Positions 18,089 to 24,965 of a stretch of DNA of 64,000 bases are shown here, in pieces. Position 1 is the stretch's first letter. Every line of letters starts with the position of its first letter. The notes beneath the pieces were generated by a model that worked only from the letters and a program-made list of their open reading frames with translations, did not search any database and had not been told where the DNA came from. Position numbers and translations under genes: made by a program. This DNA is from Methylotenera_A sp049687015 (GTDB lineage: Bacteria > Pseudomonadota > Gammaproteobacteria > Burkholderiales > Methylophilaceae). The stretch is from assembly GCA_049687015.1 (NCBI GenBank), contig JBAVIP010000035.1, forward strand, positions 62,001-126,000. The letters run 5' to 3'.

Positions 18089-18277
18089 GAGCTGATTGCA
18101 AAAGTCGAACGTGCCGGTTACACCATTGTGCCGCTTGATATGCACTTTTCCAAAGGGGGTATTAAAATTCAAATTGGCCTGGCCAAAGGTAAAAAACAAC
18201 ACGATAAACGCGATACCGAAAAAGAGCGCGATTGGGAGCGTGAAAAAGGCCGTATTATGCGGGCGCATAATAAGTAA
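18089..18277 (+). pseudogene. Truncated second copy of the smpB 3' end
   Basis: 62 codons plus stop, aligned without gaps to the last 62 codons of smpB. No start region or RNA-binding N-terminal half is present. From GYTIVPLDMHFSK onward only one residue differs (Arg to Gly in SKGGIKIQ). About a dozen third-position changes are silent (for example CTT GAT against TTA GAC). That pattern says the copy diverged under selection as part of a full gene, so it is more likely a fragment of a relative's smpB than a fresh local duplication. The open frame extends upstream to an ATG at 18062 inside the adjacent palindrome, which I do not regard as a real start. Confidence 0.85.
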
Positions 18278-18302
18278 TATTCTTAAAACTGTTGAGAGAA
18301 AA

Positions 18303-18342
18303 TTATGCTACGCGAGTCCCATGGATATTGGCTATTAGGGTA
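18303..18342 (-). repeat. Decayed REP-like repeat, copy H
   Basis: CCATGGATATTGGCT is shared with the better copy at 26889-26928, with weaker matches on both sides (ATTAGGGTA against TTGCAGGGCA). Short and degenerate, so the assignment is tentative. Confidence 0.45.
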
Positions 18343-18400
18343 TGTTTTGTATGGCGATAATTACGCTTGTTATCAAGCTTGAAAATAGCTAAATTAACCC

Positions 18401-18438
18401 CATGTTACTCGGGTATATTTCTAGAGGGGGGTAACATG
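18401..18438 (+). promoter_or_regulatory. 8-bp inverted repeat enclosing the -10 and Shine-Dalgarno of the TIR gene
   Basis: CATGTTAC (18401-18408) and GTAACATG (18431-18438) are perfect reverse complements separated by 22 bases. The right arm ends with the ATG start codon at 18436. Between the arms lie a possible -10 (TATATT, 18414-18419) and the purine run AGAGGGGGG. As DNA this could be a repressor operator; as RNA the hairpin could mask the start codon. The sequence cannot decide between them. Confidence 0.5.
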
Positions 18439-18999
18439 AATTATTTGTTTGAAGCAAATCAGAATAGACATAAAGTTTTTGTAAGTTACCATCATGCAAA
18501 CGACCAGTTATATAAAAATTATTTTGAAGGTTTATTTGCAAATCATCATGACATCCTTATTTCTAATTCCGTTCAAATAGGTGAAATCAATCCATTATTA
18601 AATGCTGAAACCGTGCGACAAAAAATTAGAGATGAATATCTACGAGACTCAACAGTTACGGTAGTACTTATAGGGTCTCAGACATGGCAAAGAAAACATG
18701 TTGATTGGGAAATAGCCTCCAGTATTAGGCAAACATTACACAGCTCTCGTTCTGGCTTAATCGGCATTATCTTACCTACTTACCCTAGAACTAATTACCA
18801 GTCATATGATGGATATACTATTCCTCCAAGATTGCAAAAAAATCAAGAATGTGGCTTTGCTAAAATTTATAACTGGAGTGATAACGCTCAGGATGTTCAA
18901 AGTTGGATTCATGAAGCTTTTGTGAGACGAAATACAGTTAATCCTGATAACTCTTATCCCAATTTTACATATAATCGCAGCGGCGAAAGGTGGCAATAA
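18436..18999 (+). CDS. TIR-like (DUF1863/ThsB-type) protein, probable defence effector
   Basis: 187 aa from the ATG at 18436, chosen over an upstream start at 18367 because AGAGGGGGG lies just before it and the conserved fold begins at residue 12. HKVFVSYHHANDQLYKNYF is TIR strand A and its loop, DSTVTVVLIGSQTWQRKHVD the strand D/E region, and Glu92 in VDWEIASS is at the position of the catalytic TIR glutamate. SGLIGIILP and the tail NPDNSYPNFTYNRSG are typical of the DUF1863 group, which includes the Thoeris sensor ThsB. No ThsA-like gene is adjacent. The stop overlaps the next gene (TAATG). Likely role: NAD-derived signal production or NAD cleavage on phage infection; that is inferred from the family. 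Confidence 0.85.
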   Translation: MNYLFEANQNRHKVFVSYHHANDQLYKNYFEGLFANHHDILISNSVQIGEINPLLNAETVRQKIRDEYLRDSTVTVVLIGSQTWQRKHVDWEIASSIRQTLHSSRSGLIGIILPTYPRTNYQSYDGYTIPPRLQKNQECGFAKIYNWSDNAQDVQSWIHEAFVRRNTVNPDNSYPNFTYNRSGERWQ

Positions 19000-19472
19000 T
19001 GAAATGGGCTAAATGGCTAGAAAACTGGGATATGACGTCACTTAAAATTAGTGCGCCATTTTTAGAAATGGAATGGAGGCCGCAAGTTGCAGATATGAAT
19101 GCTGCATGGGAGTTATATATTGAACTGCTCACGCGCACAGCGACACAACCCTTAGGTGAAGAGGACGGCGATGAGAAAACAGCTTTAGATAGTATTCATT
19201 CTTTATTTGCTATCACTAGGCAAGTGCTCAAAGATAACAGTAAGGATTGTAAAGAGTTTTCAAAAATAGCAATTGTTGTATTAAATCAAGTTGTTAGACC
19301 TTTCACTGCTAAGTGGCATCGGCTAAGTTTGCAAGGTGCTTTTAACGAGCCTGAAAAATGTAAAGACTTTAGAATTGATTTGAATTTGCTTCAGATGAAG
19401 CTTAGCAAATTCAGTAAGATGCTTGCTGAGATGGCTGGCGTTGAAGACCTAACAGGGTTATATGAAAAATAA
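18999..19472 (+). CDS. Small helical protein, partner of the TIR-like protein
   Basis: 157 aa from the ATG at 18999, which shares a base with the preceding stop; the Shine-Dalgarno CGAAAGG lies inside the TIR gene. A GTG nine bases upstream is an alternative. I do not recognise a named domain. It is soluble and predicted almost entirely helical, with distinctive motifs AAWELYIELLTRTATQPL (35-52), GDEKTALDSIHSLF (57-70) and VLNQVVRPFTAKWHRLS (94-110), and a C-terminal amphipathic helix. The sharp conserved-looking motifs and overlap with the TIR gene suggest an obligate partner: regulator, inhibitor or effector. Confidence 0.8.
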   Translation: MKWAKWLENWDMTSLKISAPFLEMEWRPQVADMNAAWELYIELLTRTATQPLGEEDGDEKTALDSIHSLFAITRQVLKDNSKDCKEFSKIAIVVLNQVVRPFTAKWHRLSLQGAFNEPEKCKDFRIDLNLLQMKLSKFSKMLAEMAGVEDLTGLYEK

Positions 19473-19550
19473 TAAGTGGCATAATAATTTACTTTTCTCA
19501 CCTTGTGAGTTTTGTACGTATATTCAATTTTTAAAAGCACCGTCCTGCAA

Positions 19551-19578
19551 GCCAGTATTGATGAGCCTCCCAGAGCAA
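19551..19578 (-). repeat. Degenerate REP-like repeat, copy G
   Basis: CCTGCAAGCCAGTATTGATG followed by CTCCCAGAGCA resembles the copies at 25565-25601 and 26889-26928. It lies in the spacer between the TIR module and ssrA. The other bases of 19473-19628 show nothing recognisable. Confidence 0.5.
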
Positions 19579-19628
19579 TGCTTATTACAATGAAAAAGCA
19601 CAGGTAGGATGTTTAAGCTAAAACAGCG

Positions 19629-19634
19629 TATAAT
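19629..19634 (+). promoter_or_regulatory. Possible -10 box of ssrA
   Basis: A perfect TATAAT lies 66 bases before the mature tmRNA 5' end, which fits a processed precursor. The -35 region is poor. The promoter is therefore on the ssrA side of the accessory insert. Confidence 0.45.
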
Positions 19635-19699
19635 TCGCGCACTTGCATAACTGTAGTTGAACTAAAAACAAGTTTAGTAAGTCACAGCAATACTGATTT

Positions 19700-20067
19700 G
19701 GGGATGACCCGGTTTCGACGTGGGTTACAAAGCAGTGCAGGGCATACCGAGGCTCAGATTACCTCGTAAATACAGCTGAAACAAGTATAGTCGCAAACGA
19801 CGAAACTTACTCTCTAGCCGCTTAAGACCGGTTGGACGCTGCACCAGCTCTCCCGTGGGTTGGATTGGGGTAACCCATACGCAGTGTCATATACACGGGA
19901 TACGTGTTGTGTTGGGTTACTTAGCACATCATTAACCTTAAGGTAACTCGTCTGTACAGCGCTTGTCTGTTGGTGTGGTGCAGATTAAATTAAACAACAA
20001 GGCTAAGTATGTAGAACTGTCTGTGGAGGATTTGCGGACGGGGGTTCGATTCCCCCCATCTCCACCA
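19700..20067 (+). ncRNA. ssrA: tmRNA (transfer-messenger RNA)
   Basis: 368 nt. The 5' end GGGGATG pairs with CATCTCC before ACCA at the 3' end; GGTTCGATTCC forms the T arm. The tag frame starts at GCA 19793 after TATAGTC, encodes ANDETYSLAA and ends TAA at 19823-19825. The Leu-Ala-Ala end is the ClpXP degron. Compared with the E. coli tag ANDENYALAA two positions differ. It tags proteins on stalled ribosomes together with SmpB. Confidence 0.97.
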
Positions 20068-20077
20068 AACATTAAAA
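20047..20077 (+). repeat. ssrA 3' end, copy 1 of a 31-bp direct repeat (att-like)
   Basis: The last 21 bases of tmRNA plus ten more are repeated exactly at 20225-20255. ssrA 3' ends are common integration sites for islands and prophages, and such a duplication is the expected attL/attR footprint. Confidence 0.7.
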
Positions 20078-20078
20078 G

Positions 20079-20101
20079 ACCACCCTTGCGGTGGTTTTTT
20101 A
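20079..20101 (+). terminator. Rho-independent terminator of ssrA
   Basis: ACCACC and GGTGGT form the stem, followed by T6, twelve bases after the mature 3' end. Confidence 0.88.
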
Positions 20102-20224
20102 TTGTTTGAAGATAGGTATCGAACGCCCGGGACGGGGGGAGAGCGCGGGGTTTCGCAACACAAACTGCTTTGTGTTTGCGCCGCGCGAGCGGGCGAGCCT
20201 CTGTGCGAGCCCCGGCTTATGAGC

Positions 20225-20255
20225 CGATTCCCCCCATCTCCACCAAACATTAAAA
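20225..20255 (+). repeat. Duplicated ssrA 3' end, copy 2 of the 31-bp direct repeat (att-like)
   Basis: Exact 31-base match to 20047-20077, starting CGATTCCCCCCATCTCCACC. The similarity continues imperfectly through a second hairpin. The 147 bases between the copies are GC-rich, hold no credible gene and do not resemble the neighbours; any integrase is gone. Confidence 0.7.
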
Positions 20256-20280
20256 AGCCACCCCATAAGGTGGCTTTTTA
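20256..20280. terminator. Second terminator hairpin, probably bidirectional
   Basis: AGCCACC / GGTGGCT stem with flanking A and T runs. It is a diverged copy of the ssrA terminator belonging to the att-like duplication, and can serve the minus-strand lipoprotein gene that ends at 20294. Confidence 0.75.
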
Positions 20281-20293
20281 TTTGCCGACAAGG

Positions 20294-20710
20294 TTATCGC
20301 TTTTGCAGGCGAATTTCGTGCTGCGCTTTTATGTTACGACACGCTCCGCCCGTGGTGCTAGCGGTGGCCTCCCATTGAAGCCTTTCCGTGGCGTATGACG
20401 GGTGTTCGATATCTAATGAATCTGCGCAGTTAGCCTCGAGCGGTTCGGGCAAAACTTCATAAAGTCTTTCATGCCGGGTGACAGGGCCGATGTCGAATGA
20501 GCCATCGGCTGCGGATGTGGTATTGGCGACAATGCTGGCATTGTATTTTGAGGTAAGCTTAATTTTTGCGCCCGCGATAGGTTTGCCTGTGGTTTTGTCT
20601 CGCACAAAACCGCTATGGCGAGCGGTTAGCCAGCCATCATGCGCAATGGGTAGCGCCATGCAAGCGGTGAGAAGTGTAGTAAGTAGGAGGCTGGCAAAGC
20701 GCAAAATCAT
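20294..20710 (-). CDS. Lipoprotein with carboxypeptidase-regulatory-like fold
   Basis: 138 aa. Signal with LLTAC lipobox near residue 17. The segment GFVRDKTTGKPIAGAKIKLTSK and AADGSFDIGPV match the beta-sandwich carboxypeptidase regulatory/CarboxypepD_reg-like pattern. It may stabilise or bind a cell-surface partner; function unknown. The start overlaps the trhO stop by four bases, so it is cotranscribed with trhO. Confidence 0.72.
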   Translation of the reverse strand: MILRFASLLLTTLLTACMALPIAHDGWLTARHSGFVRDKTTGKPIAGAKIKLTSKYNASIVANTTSAADGSFDIGPVTRHERLYEVLPEPLEANCADSLDIEHPSYATERLQWEATASTTGGACRNIKAQHEIRLQKR

Positions 20711-21639
20711 GACTTTTGTTTGTCGCCAATATGCATTTCCCCACGCTGTTTAGCTAAAATCACTTGTTTTTGCCTTTCGGTCAGCGCTGCTCGTTTTTCT
20801 TCGGAGGTTTTGTCGTAACAATGCGGGCACGAAATGCCGGCTACATATTGCGGGCTTTGCATCTCTTCAGGCGAAAGCGGCATGCGGCAGGCGTAGCATT
20901 GATCGTAATCGCCCACTTCTAGCCCATGTTTCACTGCCACACGCTGGTCGAACACAAAACATTCGCCTTGCCACATACTTTGTACTTCTGGCACGGTTTC
21001 CAGGTATTTTAGAATGCCGCCTTGCAGGTGATAAACCTCTTCAAAGCCTTGTTCTTTCATAAAAGAAGAGGCTTTTTCGCAGCGGATTCCACCGGTACAA
21101 AACATGGCGACTTTTTTGTGTTTGGTTTTGTCGAGATTTTGCGCAACAAATTTTGGAAACTCGCGGAACGTGGTGGTTTTAGGGTCAACCGCGCCTTTGA
21201 ATGTGCCAATATGCACCTCATAATCGTTGCGCGTATCGAGTAGAATCACGTCTGGGTCTGAAATCAGCGCGTTCCAGTCTTCTGGTTTTACATAAGTGCC
21301 TACTTGCTTGATCGGGCTTACGCTCGGCACACCCATGGTGACAATTTCTTTTTTGAGCTTCACCTTCATGCGGTAAAACGGGTGTTCATTCGCGAAAGAT
21401 TCTTTGTGTTCTAAATCGGCAAATTTTCCATTAAAAACGGCATCTTGCTTCAAGTAATCAAGTACTTTATGAATGTCATCAGGCAAGCCAGCAATGGTGC
21501 CGTTGATGCCTTCTTCTGCCAGTAATAGCGTGCCTTTGATGTTATGTTTTTGGCATTCAGCTAGTATGGGCGCTTGCAGGGCTTTGTAATCAGGCAAGCT
21601 AACGAATTTATATAACGCTGCGGTGAGATATTTGGACAT
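20707..21639 (-). CDS. trhO: tRNA uridine(34) hydroxylase, rhodanese type (TrhO/YceA)
   Basis: 310 aa. An N-terminal acylphosphatase-like part (EEGINGTIAG) is followed by a rhodanese domain with catalytic Cys in MFCTGGIRCEKASSFM, and a C-terminal zinc-binding CYACRMPLS...CPHCYD segment. The family makes 5-hydroxyuridine at the tRNA wobble position in an oxygen-dependent way. Confidence 0.92.
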   Translation of the reverse strand: MSKYLTAALYKFVSLPDYKALQAPILAECQKHNIKGTLLLAEEGINGTIAGLPDDIHKVLDYLKQDAVFNGKFADLEHKESFANEHPFYRMKVKLKKEIVTMGVPSVSPIKQVGTYVKPEDWNALISDPDVILLDTRNDYEVHIGTFKGAVDPKTTTFREFPKFVAQNLDKTKHKKVAMFCTGGIRCEKASSFMKEQGFEEVYHLQGGILKYLETVPEVQSMWQGECFVFDQRVAVKHGLEVGDYDQCYACRMPLSPEEMQSPQYVAGISCPHCYDKTSEEKRAALTERQKQVILAKQRGEMHIGDKQKS

Positions 21640-21649
21640 GTTGCAACAT

Positions 21650-21677
21650 CAATCAAACAAAGTGCTATTTTAGCACT
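21650..21677 (-). terminator. Terminator of the fhc operon
   Basis: AGTGCTA and TAGCACT form a 7-bp stem with a three-base loop (21661-21677), followed on the minus strand by TTGTTTGATT. It lies nine bases beyond the fhcC stop. Confidence 0.65.
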
Positions 21678-21685
21678 CGCAACAC

Positions 21686-22384
21686 TTAAGACGAAATAAC
21701 TAAAATCTCACCATTGCCGTTGCAGGCCAAGTCGCCTGCAAAGCGTTGTACGCGGTTAGTCTGAATTTGGTTAAATAATGTTGGAAGCGGCCTGAAAGAG
21801 CGAAATAACAGCGCCAGAAACGGCAGGGTATGGGCTCCACAATCTTGAATGGTAGCGTGTAATTTTGGTAACTTGGTCAACAATAAAGTGCCGCGCTTCA
21901 TGGCAAACCCAGCATAATTGCCAACCTCCCCATGTACGCCTATGGTGCCTGCAATCATGCGGCTAGCGCAGTAATCACCGGCATCGCCATCAATCAATAT
22001 CAGCCCGCGACGTATTTGGTCACCCGTTCTATCACCAGCGCTGCCTCGACAAACAATGGTTCCGCCTTGCATGCCGGCACCCAGGAAGTCGCCAGCTGCG
22101 CCTTCTATAGTAATGGTGCCGTGTGACATTTTGTGGCCGATGTAATCGAGTTTTTTGTTACAGTTTTTGAAAATAATATTTTCAGCGATTTTGTTTTGTG
22201 TGTGTTTCGCGTCATCGCCCGAAACTTCAAAAAAATCAGCCACTTTGGGTGAGTTTTTTTGGTTGAAAAGACTTAAATTCTGAATTTGTTGCAGTGTTAA
22301 ACCTGCAAGTTGGTCGGGCGTGAGCCGGCTGCAATCCAGCTTGAATGAAAGACTTGTTTTGAGCGTGAAGATAAGCGCAGTCAT
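21686..22384 (-). CDS. fhcC: Formyltransferase/hydrolase complex subunit C
   Basis: 232 aa, related to formylmethanofuran dehydrogenase subunit C and to the GltB C-terminal beta-helix. Gly-rich repeats such as GDFLGAGMQGGTIVCRGSAG and GDRTGDQIRRGLILIDGDAG form the right-handed helix. It is a structural part of the Fhc complex that releases formate from formyl-methanofuran-type carriers in H4MPT-dependent formaldehyde oxidation. Last gene of fhcBADC, overlapping fhcD by four bases. Confidence 0.93.
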   Translation of the reverse strand: MTALIFTLKTSLSFKLDCSRLTPDQLAGLTLQQIQNLSLFNQKNSPKVADFFEVSGDDAKHTQNKIAENIIFKNCNKKLDYIGHKMSHGTITIEGAAGDFLGAGMQGGTIVCRGSAGDRTGDQIRRGLILIDGDAGDYCASRMIAGTIGVHGEVGNYAGFAMKRGTLLLTKLPKLHATIQDCGAHTLPFLALLFRSFRPLPTLFNQIQTNRVQRFAGDLACNGNGEILVISS

Positions 22385-23301
22385 GATGATTGCTTTCCAG
22401 AAGTGCCGCCTAAAATCTCATGCAGCTTGAAATGATGGGCCCCTAGTTTGCCACCGTAATTACCTGCTGAAATACGTTTGATGCCACTTGCTGCACCAAG
22501 GCTACATGCGGCTTCTATGCCAACTTTCATGGCTTTGGCGATATCTTCAAAAGTCAGCCCGTCAATTACAATTTCCATCACAGATTCTATGTCGTCATTA
22601 AGTTCACTATTGACTAAACCTTTAAGCGTTGGGCAGAAGGCATCGTTGGTCGAAGCAAACATTTTTGGATACTTGCTGCCCACTTTAGAGCCTGAGCGCA
22701 CCACGCCGCCGGGGAAGGGCATAATCACATTTGGCACTTTGCGCATAGCTTCAATCGCGGCTTCGCACGCGGCTAGCACCTGAGGCTGGCTTTGGCCTAA
22801 CACTAAAAAGTTACCACCGCCAATGGCACGTACCATGCCGGTGGTTTCTTGCACCAGAAACTCGCCATCCATCACAGGGATGCGCCAGTAACGGATACCG
22901 TTAATCAGCTTCGAAGTTTGGTAGCCATCGCCGAAATAGCGTAAATTTTTGCCCAGATTAATCTTGTCTTCACCCTCAATTCCCGCAAATGCCGCCGCAG
23001 TAGGGCAGGTGAGTATGCATTGCCCCATGCGGGTTTCCAGCTGCTGCATCAGTACTTTGCTGCCCATGGCGAACATCAACACACTCACGCCTGGTCTGCC
23101 ATCAGGTGTTTCTTCGACAGATAATTCACGCTCAATGCCTGCCTCAACGCCGCAGCCAATCACGCTGGTGGCAAAACCTGTCATGGCGTTGGCAGCGTGG
23201 TAGGCCCATTTGAGGTTTTGCGCAGTGATGAGTACCCGCGTGCCGCGCATGTTGAATGCTTCGGCAAAGGTGTCATCAATGTGTATGTCGTTAAGCATCA
23301 T
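22381..23301 (-). CDS. fhcD: Formylmethanofuran:H4MPT formyltransferase
   Basis: 306 aa Ftr-type formyltransferase, catalytic subunit moving the formyl group between tetrahydromethanopterin and the methanofuran-like carrier. MNGTRVLI-type start (FNMRGTRVLITAQNLKWAYH), CPTAAAFAG and GGNFLVLGQSQPQVLAACEA are family motifs. Overlaps both neighbours by four bases, so the four Fhc subunits are translated together. Confidence 0.95.
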   Translation of the reverse strand: MMLNDIHIDDTFAEAFNMRGTRVLITAQNLKWAYHAANAMTGFATSVIGCGVEAGIERELSVEETPDGRPGVSVLMFAMGSKVLMQQLETRMGQCILTCPTAAAFAGIEGEDKINLGKNLRYFGDGYQTSKLINGIRYWRIPVMDGEFLVQETTGMVRAIGGGNFLVLGQSQPQVLAACEAAIEAMRKVPNVIMPFPGGVVRSGSKVGSKYPKMFASTNDAFCPTLKGLVNSELNDDIESVMEIVIDGLTFEDIAKAMKVGIEAACSLGAASGIKRISAGNYGGKLGAHHFKLHEILGGTSGKQSS

Positions 23302-24965
23302 GATGTTTTTTCGTGGACGATGATTTTTCCACGCCCATCCTCAGTGATTTCATCATCTGAAATCTTGAAGTTATCTAATTGAATCGTATGGTATTTTTTA
23401 AAATATTCGTCTAAACCTTGTTCTACACTAATATCAAATGCAGGTTTGGCGGTATGCGTTGCACCCCATACCACCTTAACCACTTTCCCGTTTTTCACCA
23501 CGAGCTCACCGTCTTTGAACACATAATCAGGTTTGCTAAACATGGCTTCACGGTCAGGCTGGTCGGTGTACACGGTAATATCCGCTGCCGCGCCTGCGCC
23601 TAAATGTCCGCGGTCGTTCAAGCCGATGAGCTTGGCTGCGCCAGCACGGGTCATAATGGCGATTTCGTACAAGCTGTATTCGCGGTTTAAACTGGTGAGA
23701 TTGCTCATGGATTGTGCGTCCAAATTCAGTTTGGCAAATGCTTCATTTCTGAAGGTTTTGTCCATCAGCAGACGAATCAAATGCGGGTAGCTGGTAAATG
23801 GCGCGCCATTCGGGTGGTCGGTAGTGAGGAAGATGCGCCATGGGTCTTCTACAGAAAGGAATAGCTCCAGGCCGATTGCCCACTGCAATGCATTGACGTA
23901 ATTCTGGTCACGATACTTGAATGGCACCACACCGCAGCCCGCATCGCATTCAATATCCATGATGACGGATTTCTTTGGGTTGGCGTGCTTAGCATTTATG
24001 TGCTGCATCATGGTGTCGCCTGATGCGGTGACGGTTTGACCGAATAGAATCTGCCCGACATCGGCGGAGATGTGTTTGTTTTTATTCAGCGCTTCGGCGA
24101 TTTGCGCGGCGGCGGACGAGAATTTTTTATCGCCCTCTGTGCCATAACTGTGAAACTGGATGTGCGTGAGGTGCATGGGCAAACCATCGCTCGCGCCCAT
24201 GGTGTTAAGCGTAGTTTCAAAATTGCCTGCCACACCAAGGTTGTTGCAATGCACATGCAAAGGTTTGGCAATGCCCAATCGATGCACTGCAGTGCTTAGG
24301 CTTTTCAGAATCTCACGTGGCGAAACCTGGTAGTGGACGTTGTTTTCATCTAAATCCAGCCTGCGTTGGTTAAATTTAAATGCTGAAATGCCGCCGGGGT
24401 TCACCACCTTGATGCCAATGGCTTGCGTCGCCGCGAGTGTCCACGCCACATAGTCGTTAATGGCTTTCTGGTCTGCTTTGCTACTTAAAAGCCGCAAAAA
24501 ATAATCATCATTGCCAAGCATGGCGTAGCCGCCTTTGTCTATCATCGGCGTGTCGCCCATTTCCAGGTGCGCATGACGGGCGTTGATCGGTAAAATAGCA
24601 GGCTCGAAGGCGGCGGTATAACCCATTTCAATGTAGCGAAAACCCGTGTCAGTGGTGCTAGGCGTCGCATTGTGACTGCAATCGGGTGTGCAGATATGCG
24701 CTTCAGGTTCGCTATAACCCCTTGTTTCCTGAAACTCCGGCAGCATCATGCGCGCAATGTTCACCTTGCCGCCGCCAATGTGGCTGTGCATATCAATCGC
24801 GCCCGCCATCACCACTTTGCCTGTTAAATCATAAGTTTGATTGATTTTTTCATTGCTGTCGGGTTTGGCGATGATGCGTCCATCTCGAATATAAATATCC
24901 TGAATGACACCATCTTTACTCTGCGCTGGGTCGTAAATTCTGCCGTTTTTAAGTAAGGTAATCAT
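23298..24965 (-). CDS. fhcA: Formyltransferase/hydrolase complex subunit A (metallo-hydrolase)
   Basis: 555 aa amidohydrolase-superfamily subunit related to FwdA/FmdA; hydrolyses the formyl group to formate. His60 and His62 in DMHSHIGGGKVN form the HxH metal motif. HVHCNNLG, HLTHIQFHSYG and LTTDHPNGAPF carry further ligand residues of the family. The C-terminal part holds the composite beta-sandwich. Confidence 0.95.
   Translation of the reverse strand: MITLLKNGRIYDPAQSKDGVIQDIYIRDGRIIAKPDSNEKINQTYDLTGKVVMAGAIDMHSHIGGGKVNIARMMLPEFQETRGYSEPEAHICTPDCSHNATPSTTDTGFRYIEMGYTAAFEPAILPINARHAHLEMGDTPMIDKGGYAMLGNDDYFLRLLSSKADQKAINDYVAWTLAATQAIGIKVVNPGGISAFKFNQRRLDLDENNVHYQVSPREILKSLSTAVHRLGIAKPLHVHCNNLGVAGNFETTLNTMGASDGLPMHLTHIQFHSYGTEGDKKFSSAAAQIAEALNKNKHISADVGQILFGQTVTASGDTMMQHINAKHANPKKSVIMDIECDAGCGVVPFKYRDQNYVNALQWAIGLELFLSVEDPWRIFLTTDHPNGAPFTSYPHLIRLLMDKTFRNEAFAKLNLDAQSMSNLTSLNREYSLYEIAIMTRAGAAKLIGLNDRGHLGAGAAADITVYTDQPDREAMFSKPDYVFKDGELVVKNGKVVKVVWGATHTAKPAFDISVEQGLDEYFKKYHTIQLDNFKISDDEITEDGRGKIIVHEKTS

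Noticed and set aside
19990..20250. 86-codon minus-strand frame with WWRWGESNPRPQ
   Set aside because: It is the antisense of the tmRNA 3' end and its duplication; this peptide is a well-known spurious translation of such RNA genes.
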